From positions 1 to 64,000 of the forward strand of contig CALJHE010000002.1 in assembly GCA_938075675.1 (NCBI GenBank): DNA of 64,000 nucleotides, given 5' to 3'. Made by a program: the position numbers and the translations under genes. This document shows, piece after piece, positions 42,485-52,429 of this stretch. Numbering within the stretch: the first letter of the stretch is position 1; every line of letters starts with the position of its first letter. The notes below the pieces were generated by a model, which saw only the letters and a program-made list of their open reading frames with translations, was not told the DNA's origin and did no database searches. This DNA comes from Candidatus Poseidoniaceae archaeon (GTDB lineage Archaea; Thermoplasmatota; Poseidoniia; Poseidoniales; Poseidoniaceae).

Positions 42485-44794
42485 ATGCGACAGCGGAAAC
42501 TCGTACTGGTCATGTTGGCACTCCTTGTCGGAGTGATGGCATCTGGAGCGGTGAAAGCAGCAAATGACCCGGTTTACGAACCCGGCTTTGTGGAATGGGA
42601 CATCGAACCACTGGAACGCCTCTTCGTCGAAGGGCTTGATGCTGAAGAAGCAGTTCTGCAACGCCAACGCACAGACAATGCCGTTGGCAGTCAGGCTGTC
42701 AATTCATTCGGTGGAATGAGTCAGGTTTTCTCGGTAAGCAGTCCGCCACTCGAAAATCCTGTCAATGCTACAGTCAACATGACGGTGTTTATGTCGGCAT
42801 ATATCGACAGTGTGGGTGGTCCACAATATTGCGAAAGAACAGCCTTTGGCACAGATAATAGTTTTACGATGGTGTATTCGGTTGATGCGGGTGGTGTTCC
42901 CGTCTATGATTCCGTTGTGTCTCAAGTGGTCAATACCGGCACTTCAAACTCCGCCATGAACTTCTCGGGAGAACGTATAGAGGTCTTCCTTTCGATGAAA
43001 GCAGGTGATGTATTCACCCTTACTGTTTCAGCGCAAAACAATTGTGAAGGAAGCACGATTCAAGTTCAATGGGGCGCATTTGAACAAAACAGTGGAGGCA
43101 TTGTCATGGAAGGGCAACTGTATGAGCCTAAGGCTCGTGTCGTAGTCGATGCTGAGCGTAGAGCTCACATTGAATTTGAACCTCTGTTCCCATGGGGCGT
43201 GGATGATGTCAAGTCTGCTAAATGGGAACTTTGGGGGCCACTCGCATCTGATGAAAAATTCGTTAAAGATGAAGACCTCATTGTTGAAACATCAACCGGT
43301 AGAATACGGATTGACCGTCCGATTGAAGGGAATCAAACCGTGTGGGCGTGGTCTGGTATTGCTAAAATGAAACCGGGAGATGCAAATCTCGAGTTTTGCG
43401 TCCAGACCGTTTCTGGCGACCTCAACAGCGATTGCCATGCCTTCGGAATTATACGGTTTGGAGTCGAAAAAGCAGATGAAGGGATACTCAGTTCATCGGT
43501 TGTGTTGTCATTGACCACCGTTTCATCTTTAGTTGGATTCCTCTATTTTTGCATTCGCAAGGACGAATTGCCACCACCCCCGGTTCTTATCGCATTGCTG
43601 CTGATGACAATTGTATTCCTTCCAACTGCTATGGATCAACCGAATCTTGGTTCAAACGATTTCATTGATGACCACGCACTGGTGTTTGATACTGAACTAT
43701 ACGACGAGAATATGCAACAGGTCCTCATCTCTGAGATATTTGATGGCAAGGATGCACTCGTACTCGCAGTTGCTTTACCCGGTACTCAGAATGTGGCGGA
43801 ACAATCCGTCGAATTGAACAAAACGGTAGACCTCATTGGTGACGATATCGCAGTAGCACATATCCTTGCGGGAATGGATGCGACCACGACTGATGTTGCT
43901 GCTTTGAAAAACAACTACAACATGACTTGGCCCACCTATGTTGACCTTGATGAATCGTTCACTGCTAGCACTCCGAACGGAACTTCCGATTCGATTATCG
44001 TCTTGGATAAAACCATGCGAGTTGTGTTCTCAAGCGCACCCTCTGCCTCATCAGAAGACATCATCGTTGCTGTTGAGAGCATCAACAACGGTGGCAGCAC
44101 AAGTGCTTGGTCCTATTTTTCTCTTGTTTTCGGGCCCGGGCTGTTCCTTTTCTTCTTGACGCTGCCTCGAGATGAATATGAGGCATTGGAAGACCCACTT
44201 CCTCTTGGCCTCCACATGGGGGCAATCGTTGGCGCTGGTGGAGCTGGTATCGTTTTGGTCAATCTACCGCTGTTAATTGCAACCTTGGCGCCAATTCCGA
44301 CCAATTTCTTGTTCTGGGTCGATGTCGCGATGTGTGCTTGGGTTGTACAAATGTGCATCGTTACCGCCCGCAGAGGAAACCCGTACGAGGCTGACCTCGT
44401 TGCCAAAGTCATGCACAAATTTTACCCTGAAAAATTCCGTAATTGGAGAGGAGTTGAGGAAATGCAACGAGATGTCACGGTTGGTGTTTGGCTCGGATGG
44501 TTTGGCTGGTTTGCCTTCCCGTCGCTGTTCCCACAGGGGATTTCTGCAGCACTACTGAGTGGGATATCAGGTATTTTCTTCGGAGTATTGGGATTGATTT
44601 TCATCATCATATTGGGAGGTGCAGTCGTCCTATTACTGCGGACGGTTGGTACTTTCGGAGGTTGGATTACACTAATGGTTGGTGATCTCGGAACCGAGGA
44701 TTACTCACGATTTGCCGGATGGTGCATTCTACCAGTGGCCATTTGGGCATCCGCCAATGCAATTATTTCAATGATGAATATCGGCGTCATTTGA
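42485..44794 (+). CDS. large membrane protein with signal peptide and thioredoxin-like region
   Basis: About 769 residues when started at ATG 42485 (MRQRKLVLVMLALLVGVMAS), which gives a clean signal peptide; in-frame ATGs lie at 42458 and 42479. The ectodomain of ~330 residues is beta-rich with two spaced cysteines (YCERTAF, NNCEGS). Two helices near residue 350-390 precede a ~170-residue region (ALVLAVALPGTQNVAEQ ... YNMTWPTYVDLDESF ... IIVLDKTMRVVFS) that resembles a thioredoxin/AhpC fold without the CxxC. Four more helices end the protein. No named family. A PD-(D/E)XK gene follows, starting 42 bases after its stop. Confidence 0.7.
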   Translation: MRQRKLVLVMLALLVGVMASGAVKAANDPVYEPGFVEWDIEPLERLFVEGLDAEEAVLQRQRTDNAVGSQAVNSFGGMSQVFSVSSPPLENPVNATVNMTVFMSAYIDSVGGPQYCERTAFGTDNSFTMVYSVDAGGVPVYDSVVSQVVNTGTSNSAMNFSGERIEVFLSMKAGDVFTLTVSAQNNCEGSTIQVQWGAFEQNSGGIVMEGQLYEPKARVVVDAERRAHIEFEPLFPWGVDDVKSAKWELWGPLASDEKFVKDEDLIVETSTGRIRIDRPIEGNQTVWAWSGIAKMKPGDANLEFCVQTVSGDLNSDCHAFGIIRFGVEKADEGILSSSVVLSLTTVSSLVGFLYFCIRKDELPPPPVLIALLLMTIVFLPTAMDQPNLGSNDFIDDHALVFDTELYDENMQQVLISEIFDGKDALVLAVALPGTQNVAEQSVELNKTVDLIGDDIAVAHILAGMDATTTDVAALKNNYNMTWPTYVDLDESFTASTPNGTSDSIIVLDKTMRVVFSSAPSASSEDIIVAVESINNGGSTSAWSYFSLVFGPGLFLFFLTLPRDEYEALEDPLPLGLHMGAIVGAGGAGIVLVNLPLLIATLAPIPTNFLFWVDVAMCAWVVQMCIVTARRGNPYEADLVAKVMHKFYPEKFRNWRGVEEMQRDVTVGVWLGWFGWFAFPSLFPQGISAALLSGISGIFFGVLGLIFIIILGGAVVLLLRTVGTFGGWITLMVGDLGTEDYSRFAGWCILPVAIWASANAIISMMNIGVI

Positions 44795-44835
44795 CGACCG
44801 AATCTTTGACAAGCGTTGAGCAGAATGTTCAACGC

Positions 44836-45723
44836 ATGGAATCAAAAATCGAATGGAGTCGAACCCGTAAAAGCCTGTTTTTCAAATGCCCACGTGCTTG
44901 GTATTTGAGATACGGAATGAGGAGAAAGTCCTCGAACAGAAAGGCAGCATCGTTCCAGCGGCCATGGGATTTGATGCTGAGAGCAATGAAAGAAACACTC
45001 CTGGATCAACTTGAAGATCTTAAAGAAGGTAAAGAATGGTCCATTTTGTTGACTGAGAATCAACTCAAGTCCTCTCTTGAGAATCAATTGAGCGCATCTG
45101 TACATCATATATCCGAACATACAAAGGAAGCTTTACTCAAGTTTGCTCGAAGCAGATATCGGTTGCTTTGGAGAACGAGAATTCTGCAGCAACTTTTGAA
45201 AAGAAGACATGCCCAATGGTATGTATTCGACAGAAGTGAACCCATTCTACATGGGGTTCGTAAACTCTATGTTTCTCCAGATCTAGTTATTCGTATTCAG
45301 AACCGTTGGCATCTTGTACGCTTTGACATGCAAAAGTCTCCAACCAAAGCACATGATGAACATGAGGCAAATGCCATGGTGTTTTGGGCGCTCAATCATG
45401 AAGGGTTCAACGCACCCAGTGAAACGTACAGACTGCATACAATAGGATGGAGGCAAGGATTTTGGAAGTGTGACACTTTCCAGCCAACCTCTCAATCGAT
45501 ACGTCTGTCGCAACAATTACTGGAGCACGACATGAAAGCGATGGAGGAAATCGTTCAGTGTGGAAGAAGGAATTTAGCACTCCTACCTCTTGCCAAGAAC
45601 AAAAGAACCTGTAATTCTTGCTTCTTTCGCAAGTTTTGCCCTGGAGGAGAGAATCTCGAGTTCGCAAAAAAGGAACAAGCCCTTCTTGAATTGTCAGCAA
45701 ATTCATTCAAGGCTGGCTACTAA
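44836..45723 (+). CDS. PD-(D/E)XK nuclease with four-cysteine Fe-S site (Cas4/AddB-like)
   Basis: 295 residues from ATG 44836. Cys18 (KCPRAWYLRYG) together with Cys259, Cys262 and Cys268 (CNSCFFRKFCPGG) has the C...CxxC-x5-C spacing of the iron-sulfur clamp in Cas4, AddB and Dna2. The nuclease centre is likely SPDLVIRIQNRWHLVRFDMQ, where the usual (D/E)xK reads D-x-Q followed by K. A helix with EHEANAMVFWAL fits the motif after it. No CRISPR array or cas gene is in the window, so a repair nuclease is more likely than Cas4. Its last 21 bases overlap the convergent tpiA gene. An upstream in-frame ATG at 44719 is inside the previous gene. Confidence 0.75.
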   Translation: MESKIEWSRTRKSLFFKCPRAWYLRYGMRRKSSNRKAASFQRPWDLMLRAMKETLLDQLEDLKEGKEWSILLTENQLKSSLENQLSASVHHISEHTKEALLKFARSRYRLLWRTRILQQLLKRRHAQWYVFDRSEPILHGVRKLYVSPDLVIRIQNRWHLVRFDMQKSPTKAHDEHEANAMVFWALNHEGFNAPSETYRLHTIGWRQGFWKCDTFQPTSQSIRLSQQLLEHDMKAMEEIVQCGRRNLALLPLAKNKRTCNSCFFRKFCPGGENLEFAKKEQALLELSANSFKAGY

Positions 45724-46371
45724 GTCTGCAAGAACGGCTTGAACATCGCTCGCTTTGGTTACACCGCTTGCGAGAAGAACACCCTCTGCCCCCAATTCAA
45801 CGGCTTTGGCTACATCAGCACCGCTTTTGACGCCTGCTCCACATAGAACACGCACATTAGCGTTAACTGCTTTAACAACAGCCACGGTATCACTGACAAT
45901 TGCTGGGTCTGCGGTGGTAACTGAGATATCGCCACCAATCAGTTCAGGAGGTTCCACTGCAATGAATGTTGGACCGATTTCAGCGAGGCTCTTTGCTTCA
46001 TCGACATCAGCTGCACAGCCGCACATAGGGAAATCAGAAGGAAGTTGATCTTTCAAGGCAGCGACATGTTCCATCGAAACTTTGTGTTCTGCATGATTGA
46101 TAATTGTTCCATGAGCGCCACGGTGAAGCGCAGTTTGGGGCTCAAGCCAGCCGGTGAAGCCACCTTGCCCGACTGGATCCAAGTGCTGAGTCCATACCTC
46201 CAAAGAAGGAGCAACTCTACGAACTGCTTCAAGGTCAAAAGCGGACACAACAGCAATCATTCGCGCTGGCCCATTTGAATGCGCTTCCATGGCGAGAGCC
46301 AATTGCTCAGCAGTCTCTCCGCTGGCAGATGCGTAAGTCTTAAAATTTACAACAATGAGTGGTTTGTTCAT
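45703..46371 (-). CDS. tpiA: triosephosphate isomerase, archaeal type
   Basis: 222 residues, the short archaeal form. NFKTYASASGE carries the substrate-binding Lys, WTQHLDP the catalytic His region, and FIAVEPPELIGGD the catalytic Glu; GAGVKSGADVAKAVELGAEG binds the phosphate. It interconverts dihydroxyacetone phosphate and glyceraldehyde 3-phosphate in glycolysis and gluconeogenesis. The 3' end overlaps the convergent nuclease gene by 21 bases. Confidence 0.96.
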   Translation of the reverse strand: MNKPLIVVNFKTYASASGETAEQLALAMEAHSNGPARMIAVVSAFDLEAVRRVAPSLEVWTQHLDPVGQGGFTGWLEPQTALHRGAHGTIINHAEHKVSMEHVAALKDQLPSDFPMCGCAADVDEAKSLAEIGPTFIAVEPPELIGGDISVTTADPAIVSDTVAVVKAVNANVRVLCGAGVKSGADVAKAVELGAEGVLLASGVTKASDVQAVLADLVASLE

Positions 46372-46422
46372 GTATTAGGCAAGAACAAAACGCATTTGAG
46401 CCTTCTGTTAAACCGAACTGAT

Positions 46423-47421
46423 TCAGAGCATTTGAGGCCACTGGCCGTCAGTCATCGAGGTACCATTAGGAATAATGCTCCCGTGATCAATCACCATATT
46501 ACGAAGTTCCACGTTCGAACCAATCACAACATCACGGCCAACAAGACATGATTCAACAACAGAATCCTGGCCAACTATCGCTCCTGACAAGAGCGTGGAG
46601 CGGTGAATTGTACTGTTGGAAACGACAACGTTTGAGTCAATCATTGATTCTGAAACACGGTCCGATATGGTAGTTTCACGTGAGCCATACCATGAGCTCC
46701 CATTGATGAGTCCTCGCCGAAACCGGCCTTCTTTGATACAACGGTTCACTGCATCCGACCACGCACTTGGAGTGCCAGCATCTATGAAATATCCTTCAAA
46801 TTGCTGTCCGTTCAAGGCACCTTGGGAAGCGAGTTGAGGGAAAACGTCTCTTTCTATAGAATGCTTCCCATTAGGCATGAAATCAAAGATATCATCCTCA
46901 AGGATGTATGAACCAGCATTGATGAGGTTGGAGAAAACTTCCTCAGGCGTTGGTTTCTCCTTGAATTGAGTAATACGTGACTCTTGGTCAAGACCAACGA
47001 TTCCAAATCGAGTTGGGTCTTCAACCTCCCACAATGCGAGCGTTCCAATTCCTCCGTTTTTCTTGTGTAAATCGAGCAAAGGATTGATTTGCAAAGATGA
47101 AACGATATCGCCATTGAAACAAGCAAAAGTTCCACTGACGACATCACGACAGTTTCCAAGAGCGCCGCCAGTACCGAGAGGTTTGTCTTCAGGAACGATT
47201 CGAACGTCAAAATCAACATCTGCTTTCGCAAAATATTGTTGAATCATGTCCACTTTGTACCCACCTGCAACGACAACTTCGTCAATCAAGTCTTCGGGAA
47301 CGCCCTCTACGACCCGTTCGAGAAGTGAAAGGTCTAGCATTGGAAGCAAGGGCTTAGGCACCGAATTGGTCCACGGGCGTAAGCGAGAACCAACTCCACC
47401 GGCCAAGACTACGACTTGCAT
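46423..47421 (-). CDS. sugar-1-phosphate nucleotidyltransferase
   Basis: 332 residues. The N-terminal Rossmann-like domain has LAGGVGSRLRPWT and PKPLLPMLDL, FNGDIVSS and GTLALWEVEDPTRFGIV, as in glucose-1-phosphate thymidylyl- or mannose-1-phosphate guanylyltransferases. The C-terminus is a short left-handed beta-helix of hexapeptide repeats (IDSNVVVSNSTIHRSTLLSG). It makes NDP-sugars for surface glycans; the exact sugar is not decidable from sequence. The gene is transcribed toward tpiA with a 51-base gap. Confidence 0.9.
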   Translation of the reverse strand: MQVVVLAGGVGSRLRPWTNSVPKPLLPMLDLSLLERVVEGVPEDLIDEVVVAGGYKVDMIQQYFAKADVDFDVRIVPEDKPLGTGGALGNCRDVVSGTFACFNGDIVSSLQINPLLDLHKKNGGIGTLALWEVEDPTRFGIVGLDQESRITQFKEKPTPEEVFSNLINAGSYILEDDIFDFMPNGKHSIERDVFPQLASQGALNGQQFEGYFIDAGTPSAWSDAVNRCIKEGRFRRGLINGSSWYGSRETTISDRVSESMIDSNVVVSNSTIHRSTLLSGAIVGQDSVVESCLVGRDVVIGSNVELRNMVIDHGSIIPNGTSMTDGQWPQML

Positions 47422-47555
47422 GGCTGGGCCTTCTACCGATTACCTATCAATACATCTCAATACTGCACCTCACCGAGACTGGTTCGGTGAATTGGCCCGA
47501 ATGCCGCGTCAAAGTATTCAAAGACGGTCTTACTTTGGAAGGATTGGAGAGCACC

Positions 47556-48764
47556 ATGAACATCCACGAATACCAAGGAAAAACCCTACTGCGAGAAAAC
47601 AACGTCGCTGTACTTGAAGGAGTCCACTGCACGACCGTAGAACAGGCGCTAAGTGCCTATGACTCCCTTGGTAGCAAAGTGGTGGCTGTCAAGTCACAAA
47701 TCCATGCTGGCGGACGAGGCAAAGGTACGCTCTACCATCCAGAGACACGAGAGCATGTCATGGACGGTGGTGTAAAAATCGCTTTCTCGAGAGAAGAAGT
47801 GGAATCCTACGCCACAAATATTCTTGGCAACATTCTGGTCACCATCCAAACCGGTGATGAAGGGAAACTTGTCAGCAATCTGTACATTGAAGCAGGCTGT
47901 GACATTGCTCATGAGTACTATCTCGCACTTCTTGTCGATAGAGACAACAAATCTGTTCTTATTATGGCTTCAACAGAAGGTGGAATGGACATCGAAGATG
48001 TTGCTCACAACACACCAGAACTCATTCACAAAGTCGTGGTCGACCCGAATGCAGGCCTTCTAGGATTCCAAAAGAGAGACCTTGGAATGTCCCTTGGACT
48101 GTCTGGCGCTGCTCTGAAATCGTTCGGCAAGATGTTGTCGAACATGTACACTATGTTTGTGCGTGAAGATTGTGTAATGGTCGAAATTAACCCCTTGGTA
48201 CGGACCGGTGCTGACGAAATTGTAGCACTCGATTCGAAAATTTCATTTGATGAAAATGCTGAATTCCGCCACAAGAATTGGGATGATCTACGGGATCTTT
48301 CAGAGGAGGAAGATGTGGAAATCCGTGCAAAAGAAACCGGACTCTCCTATGTCAAACTCGATGGAAACATTGGATGCTTGGTCAACGGTGCTGGTCTCGC
48401 AATGGCAACAATGGATGTCATCAAGCTCTACGGTGGAGAACCTGCAAACTTCCTCGATGTTGGCGGTGGCGCAAACGAAGAGCAAGTCAAAACAGCATTC
48501 TCCATCATTCTTGAAGACCCGAATGTTAAGGGGATTTTAGTCAACATTTTTGGCGGCATCATGCGTTGTGACATCATTGCACGGGGCGTTATTGCTGCAA
48601 CAGAAGCACTTTCGCTCGAAGTACCTCTCGTCGTTCGACTTGCCGGTACAAATGTCGACGAAGGGAAGGCCATTCTTGCTGCTTCGACCCTCAACATTCA
48701 CCCTGCTGATGATTTAGCAGAAGGTGCGCAAAAGATTGTTGCGCTTATTGGAGGCGATGAATAA
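47556..48764 (+). CDS. sucC: succinate-CoA ligase, beta subunit
   Basis: 402 residues from ATG 47556 ([16 protein letters not shown]). ATP-grasp motifs include [27 protein letters not shown] and EINPLV; the C-terminal CoA-ligase domain has [14 protein letters not shown] and [17 protein letters not shown]. It makes ATP (or GTP) from succinyl-CoA in the citric acid cycle. The TAA stop overlaps the sucD ATG by one base. Confidence 0.96.
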   Translation: MNIHEYQGKTLLRENNVAVLEGVHCTTVEQALSAYDSLGSKVVAVKSQIHAGGRGKGTLYHPETREHVMDGGVKIAFSREEVESYATNILGNILVTIQTGDEGKLVSNLYIEAGCDIAHEYYLALLVDRDNKSVLIMASTEGGMDIEDVAHNTPELIHKVVVDPNAGLLGFQKRDLGMSLGLSGAALKSFGKMLSNMYTMFVREDCVMVEINPLVRTGADEIVALDSKISFDENAEFRHKNWDDLRDLSEEEDVEIRAKETGLSYVKLDGNIGCLVNGAGLAMATMDVIKLYGGEPANFLDVGGGANEEQVKTAFSIILEDPNVKGILVNIFGGIMRCDIIARGVIAATEALSLEVPLVVRLAGTNVDEGKAILAASTLNIHPADDLAEGAQKIVALIGGDE

Positions 48765-49687
48765 TGTCAATTTGGATTGAAGAAGATGCGAAAGTATTGG
48801 TGCAAGGAATCACTGGAAAGCAGGGCATGTTCCATGCAGACAAGATGGTCGAATACGGCACTAACATCGTTGGTGGGTGCACTCCCGGTAAAGGCGGTCA
48901 AACCGTTGAACTCCAAGGAAAACCGTTCCCAGTGTGGCACAGCATGAGTGAAGCCATCGAAGCAACCGATGCTGATGCCACCGTCATTTACGTCCCGCCA
49001 CCGTTTGCTGCGGAGGCAATTATGGAGGCAGCGGATGCCTTTGACACCATCAAAGGTGAAGGAGTCGTCGTCTGTATTACAGAAGGAATCCCAACCCTCG
49101 ACATGGTGAAGGCGGTTGCATACGTCGAAAACCGACCAGGTGTTCGACTCATTGGACCGAACTGCCCAGGAATTATCACGCCCGGAGAAAAAGGCGGCGC
49201 TAAGATTGGAATCATGCCTGGCCATATTCACGCCAAAGGTCGTATCGGGATTGTCAGCAAGTCTGGAACATTAACCTACGAGGCAGTAGCCCAAACGATG
49301 AGTATTGACGAAGGACAGTCTACCTGTATCGGTATTGGTGGAGACCCCGTGAACGGCACGGGGTTCATCGACTGCTTAGCCGCATTTGAGGCCGACCCGC
49401 AAACTGAAGCCATCATAATGATCGGTGAAATTGGCGGTAATGCTGAACAAGAAGCGGCTGCTTGGGCTGCTGGAAACGTGACCAAGCCCATTGTAGGTTT
49501 CGTGGCAGGGGCAACTGCGCCACCAGGAAAGCGGATGGGACACGCAGGTGCAATAATATCTGGCGGAAAAGGGACTGCCGAAGAAAAGTTTGAGGCGTTT
49601 AGAGCGGCTGGAATTGCTTGTGCAATGGACCCTTCAGAACTCGGCAAAGTCTTGCTGGAATCTCTCAAAGCTGCTGGCTTGCGATGA
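48764..49687 (+). CDS. sucD: succinate-CoA ligase, alpha subunit
   Basis: 307 residues. CoA-binding N-domain with [20 protein letters not shown] and GGCTPGKGG; the active-site His is in [40 protein letters not shown] is the other fixed motif. Together with sucC it forms the heterodimer; translational coupling by TAATG. Confidence 0.97.
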   Translation: MSIWIEEDAKVLVQGITGKQGMFHADKMVEYGTNIVGGCTPGKGGQTVELQGKPFPVWHSMSEAIEATDADATVIYVPPPFAAEAIMEAADAFDTIKGEGVVVCITEGIPTLDMVKAVAYVENRPGVRLIGPNCPGIITPGEKGGAKIGIMPGHIHAKGRIGIVSKSGTLTYEAVAQTMSIDEGQSTCIGIGGDPVNGTGFIDCLAAFEADPQTEAIIMIGEIGGNAEQEAAAWAAGNVTKPIVGFVAGATAPPGKRMGHAGAIISGGKGTAEEKFEAFRAAGIACAMDPSELGKVLLESLKAAGLR

Positions 49688-49717
49688 ACCCATTAACCGA
49701 AAACAATACTCGACACC

Positions 49718-51022
49718 ATGGCCAAGATGCCTGAGTTCGACCCAAGCATATTGCAGGGGTTTTACGCTCAGGACTTTGAAATAGATTTGTCGTGGATGAA
49801 AAAGCCGACACAGCACCAATTCCGTTGGCGATGCCTTGAGAATCGTTGGCAATCCGCACATCGAAGAGTTCGCAACAGCACGACATTAGTGAAGGCCTTT
49901 CGAAATTCAACACCCACCGATGTTTATGTTTCAACAGCATCATGGCTTAATCCAATTGAATTGCCGCGATTACGAGATCAAGAGGCTGCTTATCCCATTC
50001 TTCTCGACCATTTGGTCGTGTTCGATATTGATGTTCCACCGTTTTGCATTGCGAACATGGAACTCGCTCGGCAATCTGCCATTGATCTCTATGAATGGAT
50101 GAAAGACAAGGAAGAATACGCTTTCAGCCATGTGGCCTTTTCCGGTAGCAAAGGATTTCATCTGTTCTATCAGGACCTTGCACGAGAAAAGTTCCAAATC
50201 CAAGACCCGATGGAAAGAGAAGAGAAAGTTCGTTCTGAGCGCAAAAAGTTGCTCGACCTTGTCACATCTTCAGGACATACCGTCGACACCAAGATTACTG
50301 CTGATACCAGACGAATCATACGTCTTCCGGGGACAATTCACGGTAGAACCGGTTGGAAATGCAGCATCGTCGGCATCGATACAATGTATAAACCGTTCAA
50401 AAAATGGTACAAAACACTGGACCGACATAGCAACGCCGTCAAAATACCTCGTAAACCCAGTAAATCCAAGAAAGTTCATACACACTCTAAGGAAAAGGAA
50501 ATCAAATTGAATCCTCAAGTTGACAATTTGAGTATTGAGGTAAGCACACATGTTGCAGGAACTAAAAACCGATCCTCACTGCTCTGTTGGCTGCCGCATT
50601 CGTGGGGAGAACCGCAACAGGCCATACTTCGAGCGCTGAAGTTCATTGAGACATTCCACTTTGGAGCGACTGCGTTTTGGACGGACGGCCATCGAACCCT
50701 GATGATGGTTCCACGAGCCATTCCACGAGAACAACTTATCAAAATCGCCCGGAAATTAAAGATGAACACCCTTCATCGTGAATTAAAAGAAAGGCAGCAT
50801 TCATGGGTTCGAATCTCCGGAAAGTTCTCCGATGAAAACGACTGGGAAAGAGAATTAATGCCAATAAATGTTCTTGGAAAAGAATTCAACTCAGCATGCA
50901 CATGGCCCTGGTCGCGTTCGCATTTGGAACTAAGTAAACGCATGGGCCTATCCATTGAATGCAGCGAAGGGGAATTATCCGGAAATGGGGAGCCATCCAT
51001 TCGAATTGCCCAAAGGGCCTGA
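49718..51022 (+). CDS. priS: DNA primase small (catalytic) subunit PriS
   Basis: 434 residues, archaeo-eukaryotic primase family. Catalytic acids Asp103 and Asp105 lie in LVVFDIDVP, then FSGSKGFHLFYQD (141-153; nucleotide contact) and DTRRIIRLPGTIHGRTG (196-212). PriS makes RNA/DNA primers and would work with PriL, not seen here. The usual N-terminal REF-GF motif is HQFRW. The C-terminal ~150 residues, beyond the usual PriS length, contain a basic linker and a second folded part. The ATG is 30 bases after sucD. Confidence 0.85.
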   Translation: MAKMPEFDPSILQGFYAQDFEIDLSWMKKPTQHQFRWRCLENRWQSAHRRVRNSTTLVKAFRNSTPTDVYVSTASWLNPIELPRLRDQEAAYPILLDHLVVFDIDVPPFCIANMELARQSAIDLYEWMKDKEEYAFSHVAFSGSKGFHLFYQDLAREKFQIQDPMEREEKVRSERKKLLDLVTSSGHTVDTKITADTRRIIRLPGTIHGRTGWKCSIVGIDTMYKPFKKWYKTLDRHSNAVKIPRKPSKSKKVHTHSKEKEIKLNPQVDNLSIEVSTHVAGTKNRSSLLCWLPHSWGEPQQAILRALKFIETFHFGATAFWTDGHRTLMMVPRAIPREQLIKIARKLKMNTLHRELKERQHSWVRISGKFSDENDWERELMPINVLGKEFNSACTWPWSRSHLELSKRMGLSIECSEGELSGNGEPSIRIAQRA

Positions 51023-51108
51023 AATGATTATATGGTGTCTTGACAAGAGTAATTTGTTTCCACCGGAGCTTTGGCAATGACGGCTGCACTCGTGCCAATG
51101 ACACAACC

Positions 51109-51141
51109 GACCGTTGGCGCTTGGAAACCGCGCCAACGGTC
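51109..51141 (+). repeat. 12-bp perfect inverted repeat in a gene leader
   Basis: GACCGTTGGCGC (51109-51120) and GCGCCAACGGTC (51130-51141) are exact reverse complements around the 9-base spacer TTGGAAACC. It ends 17 bases before the ATG at 51159. It could be an RNA hairpin that covers the start region or a dimeric repressor site. No T-tract follows, so it is not a typical terminator. The stretch 51023-51108 shows a TATA-like GATTATATGG near 51027-51036 and nothing else. Confidence 0.75.
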
Positions 51142-51158
51142 AAACCCTCGGTGAGCCT

Positions 51159-52424
51159 ATGAACAAGTTCGGCATCATCATATTCATCATTGGAACTCTC
51201 TTCTCCGGAGCATTTGTCTTTTCGAATATTCAAGTGACTGAATCACATGTGCAAACTTTCGGGATAATCACAGAAGATTCAACCTACTCTGAGCGATTTG
51301 ACGGATACTACACATGCCGTGCAGATCTTGTGGTAGAATACGCCGTTGGTTCACCGTCTCAAACCTACATCGCTGAAACCTTTGCAACCATGGAAAGCAG
51401 CAATTCGTGTGTCGAATTAATTGAGAACTATTACCCTGTAGGATACGAAATCGAAGTCTTCTATGACCGCGATTCTCCAGAAAATTACGTCTTCCAGAAC
51501 TCAAACATACAGGACAATGCCGCACTTTATTCGTGTTGTGCATTCATCTTTGCATTGATTGCTTTAGGAGGACTCATCATGACATTTTCCGTTGGTTCAA
51601 CCCAAAAGGGAACGTTCAAAACCGGCGGATTGAGTGGCAGAAGTGCTGCGGGACAGTCGTCCGGTAGAGGACACACAGGCGGACTCAATGGAAGGAATGA
51701 ACAGACCTCAAAACATGCAGGAGTTCAATCACTCTCTGACCCCGATTTCACCGGACCTCACAATGACAAATTCCTCTCCGGGCACACACGACACGGTAAC
51801 AGAAAATTCAGCACGTTCCAAGAAGCCAAGGAGTACTGCCTTGCAGACTCCAAAGCAGGTGGCATTACCATGGAAGGTCCAAACCACTTTACAATCCGCC
51901 GTGAAAACAACTTACTCAACTCATCAAGCGGAGAAGTTTCCTGGGTGAAGAAAGTTGAATACAACACCTATATGGCAGGATCTTACGCCCAATCAAACCA
52001 AACACCACCTTCGCAAAATCGTAGGCTGGGGAGTAGAGAACGTAACTACGATTCACTCATTCAACGCTTTGGACTTCGAAACGTCCCACCAGGTCAGATC
52101 CGTGAGAAAGTAATGGCCGCAGGGATTATGACTCCGGCGATGGCAAACAAATTCTTTGCCAACCGTTTCGTTATCGAGACGCTCGGACTTCAACATGTAT
52201 CACCACAACCAAAACCAGCCTCAATCGTGATGGAAACTCCCGAAACTAATTTTTGGAGCAAAACAGAATCATCTATTTCCCCATCCAGTGGGGTTCAAGA
52301 GAAATGTGGCCACATTGGATGCTCCCGCACAGTTACATCCTTTGATTTTAGATGCTTTGATTGCAGAAAGCGATTTTGTGATGAACACAGAGGAGCAACC
52401 TTCCAGTGCTCCGGATGCGCATGA
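51159..52424 (+). CDS. membrane protein with DUF3592-like N-domain and C-terminal AN1-type zinc finger
   Basis: 421 residues from ATG 51159 (MNKFGIIIFIIGTLFSGAFV). A first helix, an extracellular beta-rich loop (DGYYTCRADLVVEYAV ... YPVGYEIEVFYDRDSPENYV) and a second helix near residue 130 form a DUF3592-like unit. A Gly/Ser-rich linker follows, then two small cytoplasmic helical parts (KEYCLADSKAGGITM; FGLRNVPPGQIREKVM). The last 40 residues (CGHIGCSRTVTSF, RCFDCRKRFCDEHR, CSGCA) have the C/H pattern of AN1 zinc fingers, common in eukaryotic ubiquitin-linked stress proteins. Function unknown. Confidence 0.75.
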   Translation: MNKFGIIIFIIGTLFSGAFVFSNIQVTESHVQTFGIITEDSTYSERFDGYYTCRADLVVEYAVGSPSQTYIAETFATMESSNSCVELIENYYPVGYEIEVFYDRDSPENYVFQNSNIQDNAALYSCCAFIFALIALGGLIMTFSVGSTQKGTFKTGGLSGRSAAGQSSGRGHTGGLNGRNEQTSKHAGVQSLSDPDFTGPHNDKFLSGHTRHGNRKFSTFQEAKEYCLADSKAGGITMEGPNHFTIRRENNLLNSSSGEVSWVKKVEYNTYMAGSYAQSNQTPPSQNRRLGSRERNYDSLIQRFGLRNVPPGQIREKVMAAGIMTPAMANKFFANRFVIETLGLQHVSPQPKPASIVMETPETNFWSKTESSISPSSGVQEKCGHIGCSRTVTSFDFRCFDCRKRFCDEHRGATFQCSGCA

Positions 52425-52429
52425 AGCAC

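Noticed and set aside
44836-45723. cas4 as part of a CRISPR system
   Set aside because: No repeat array or other cas gene is in the window; the four-cysteine nuclease family also has repair members.
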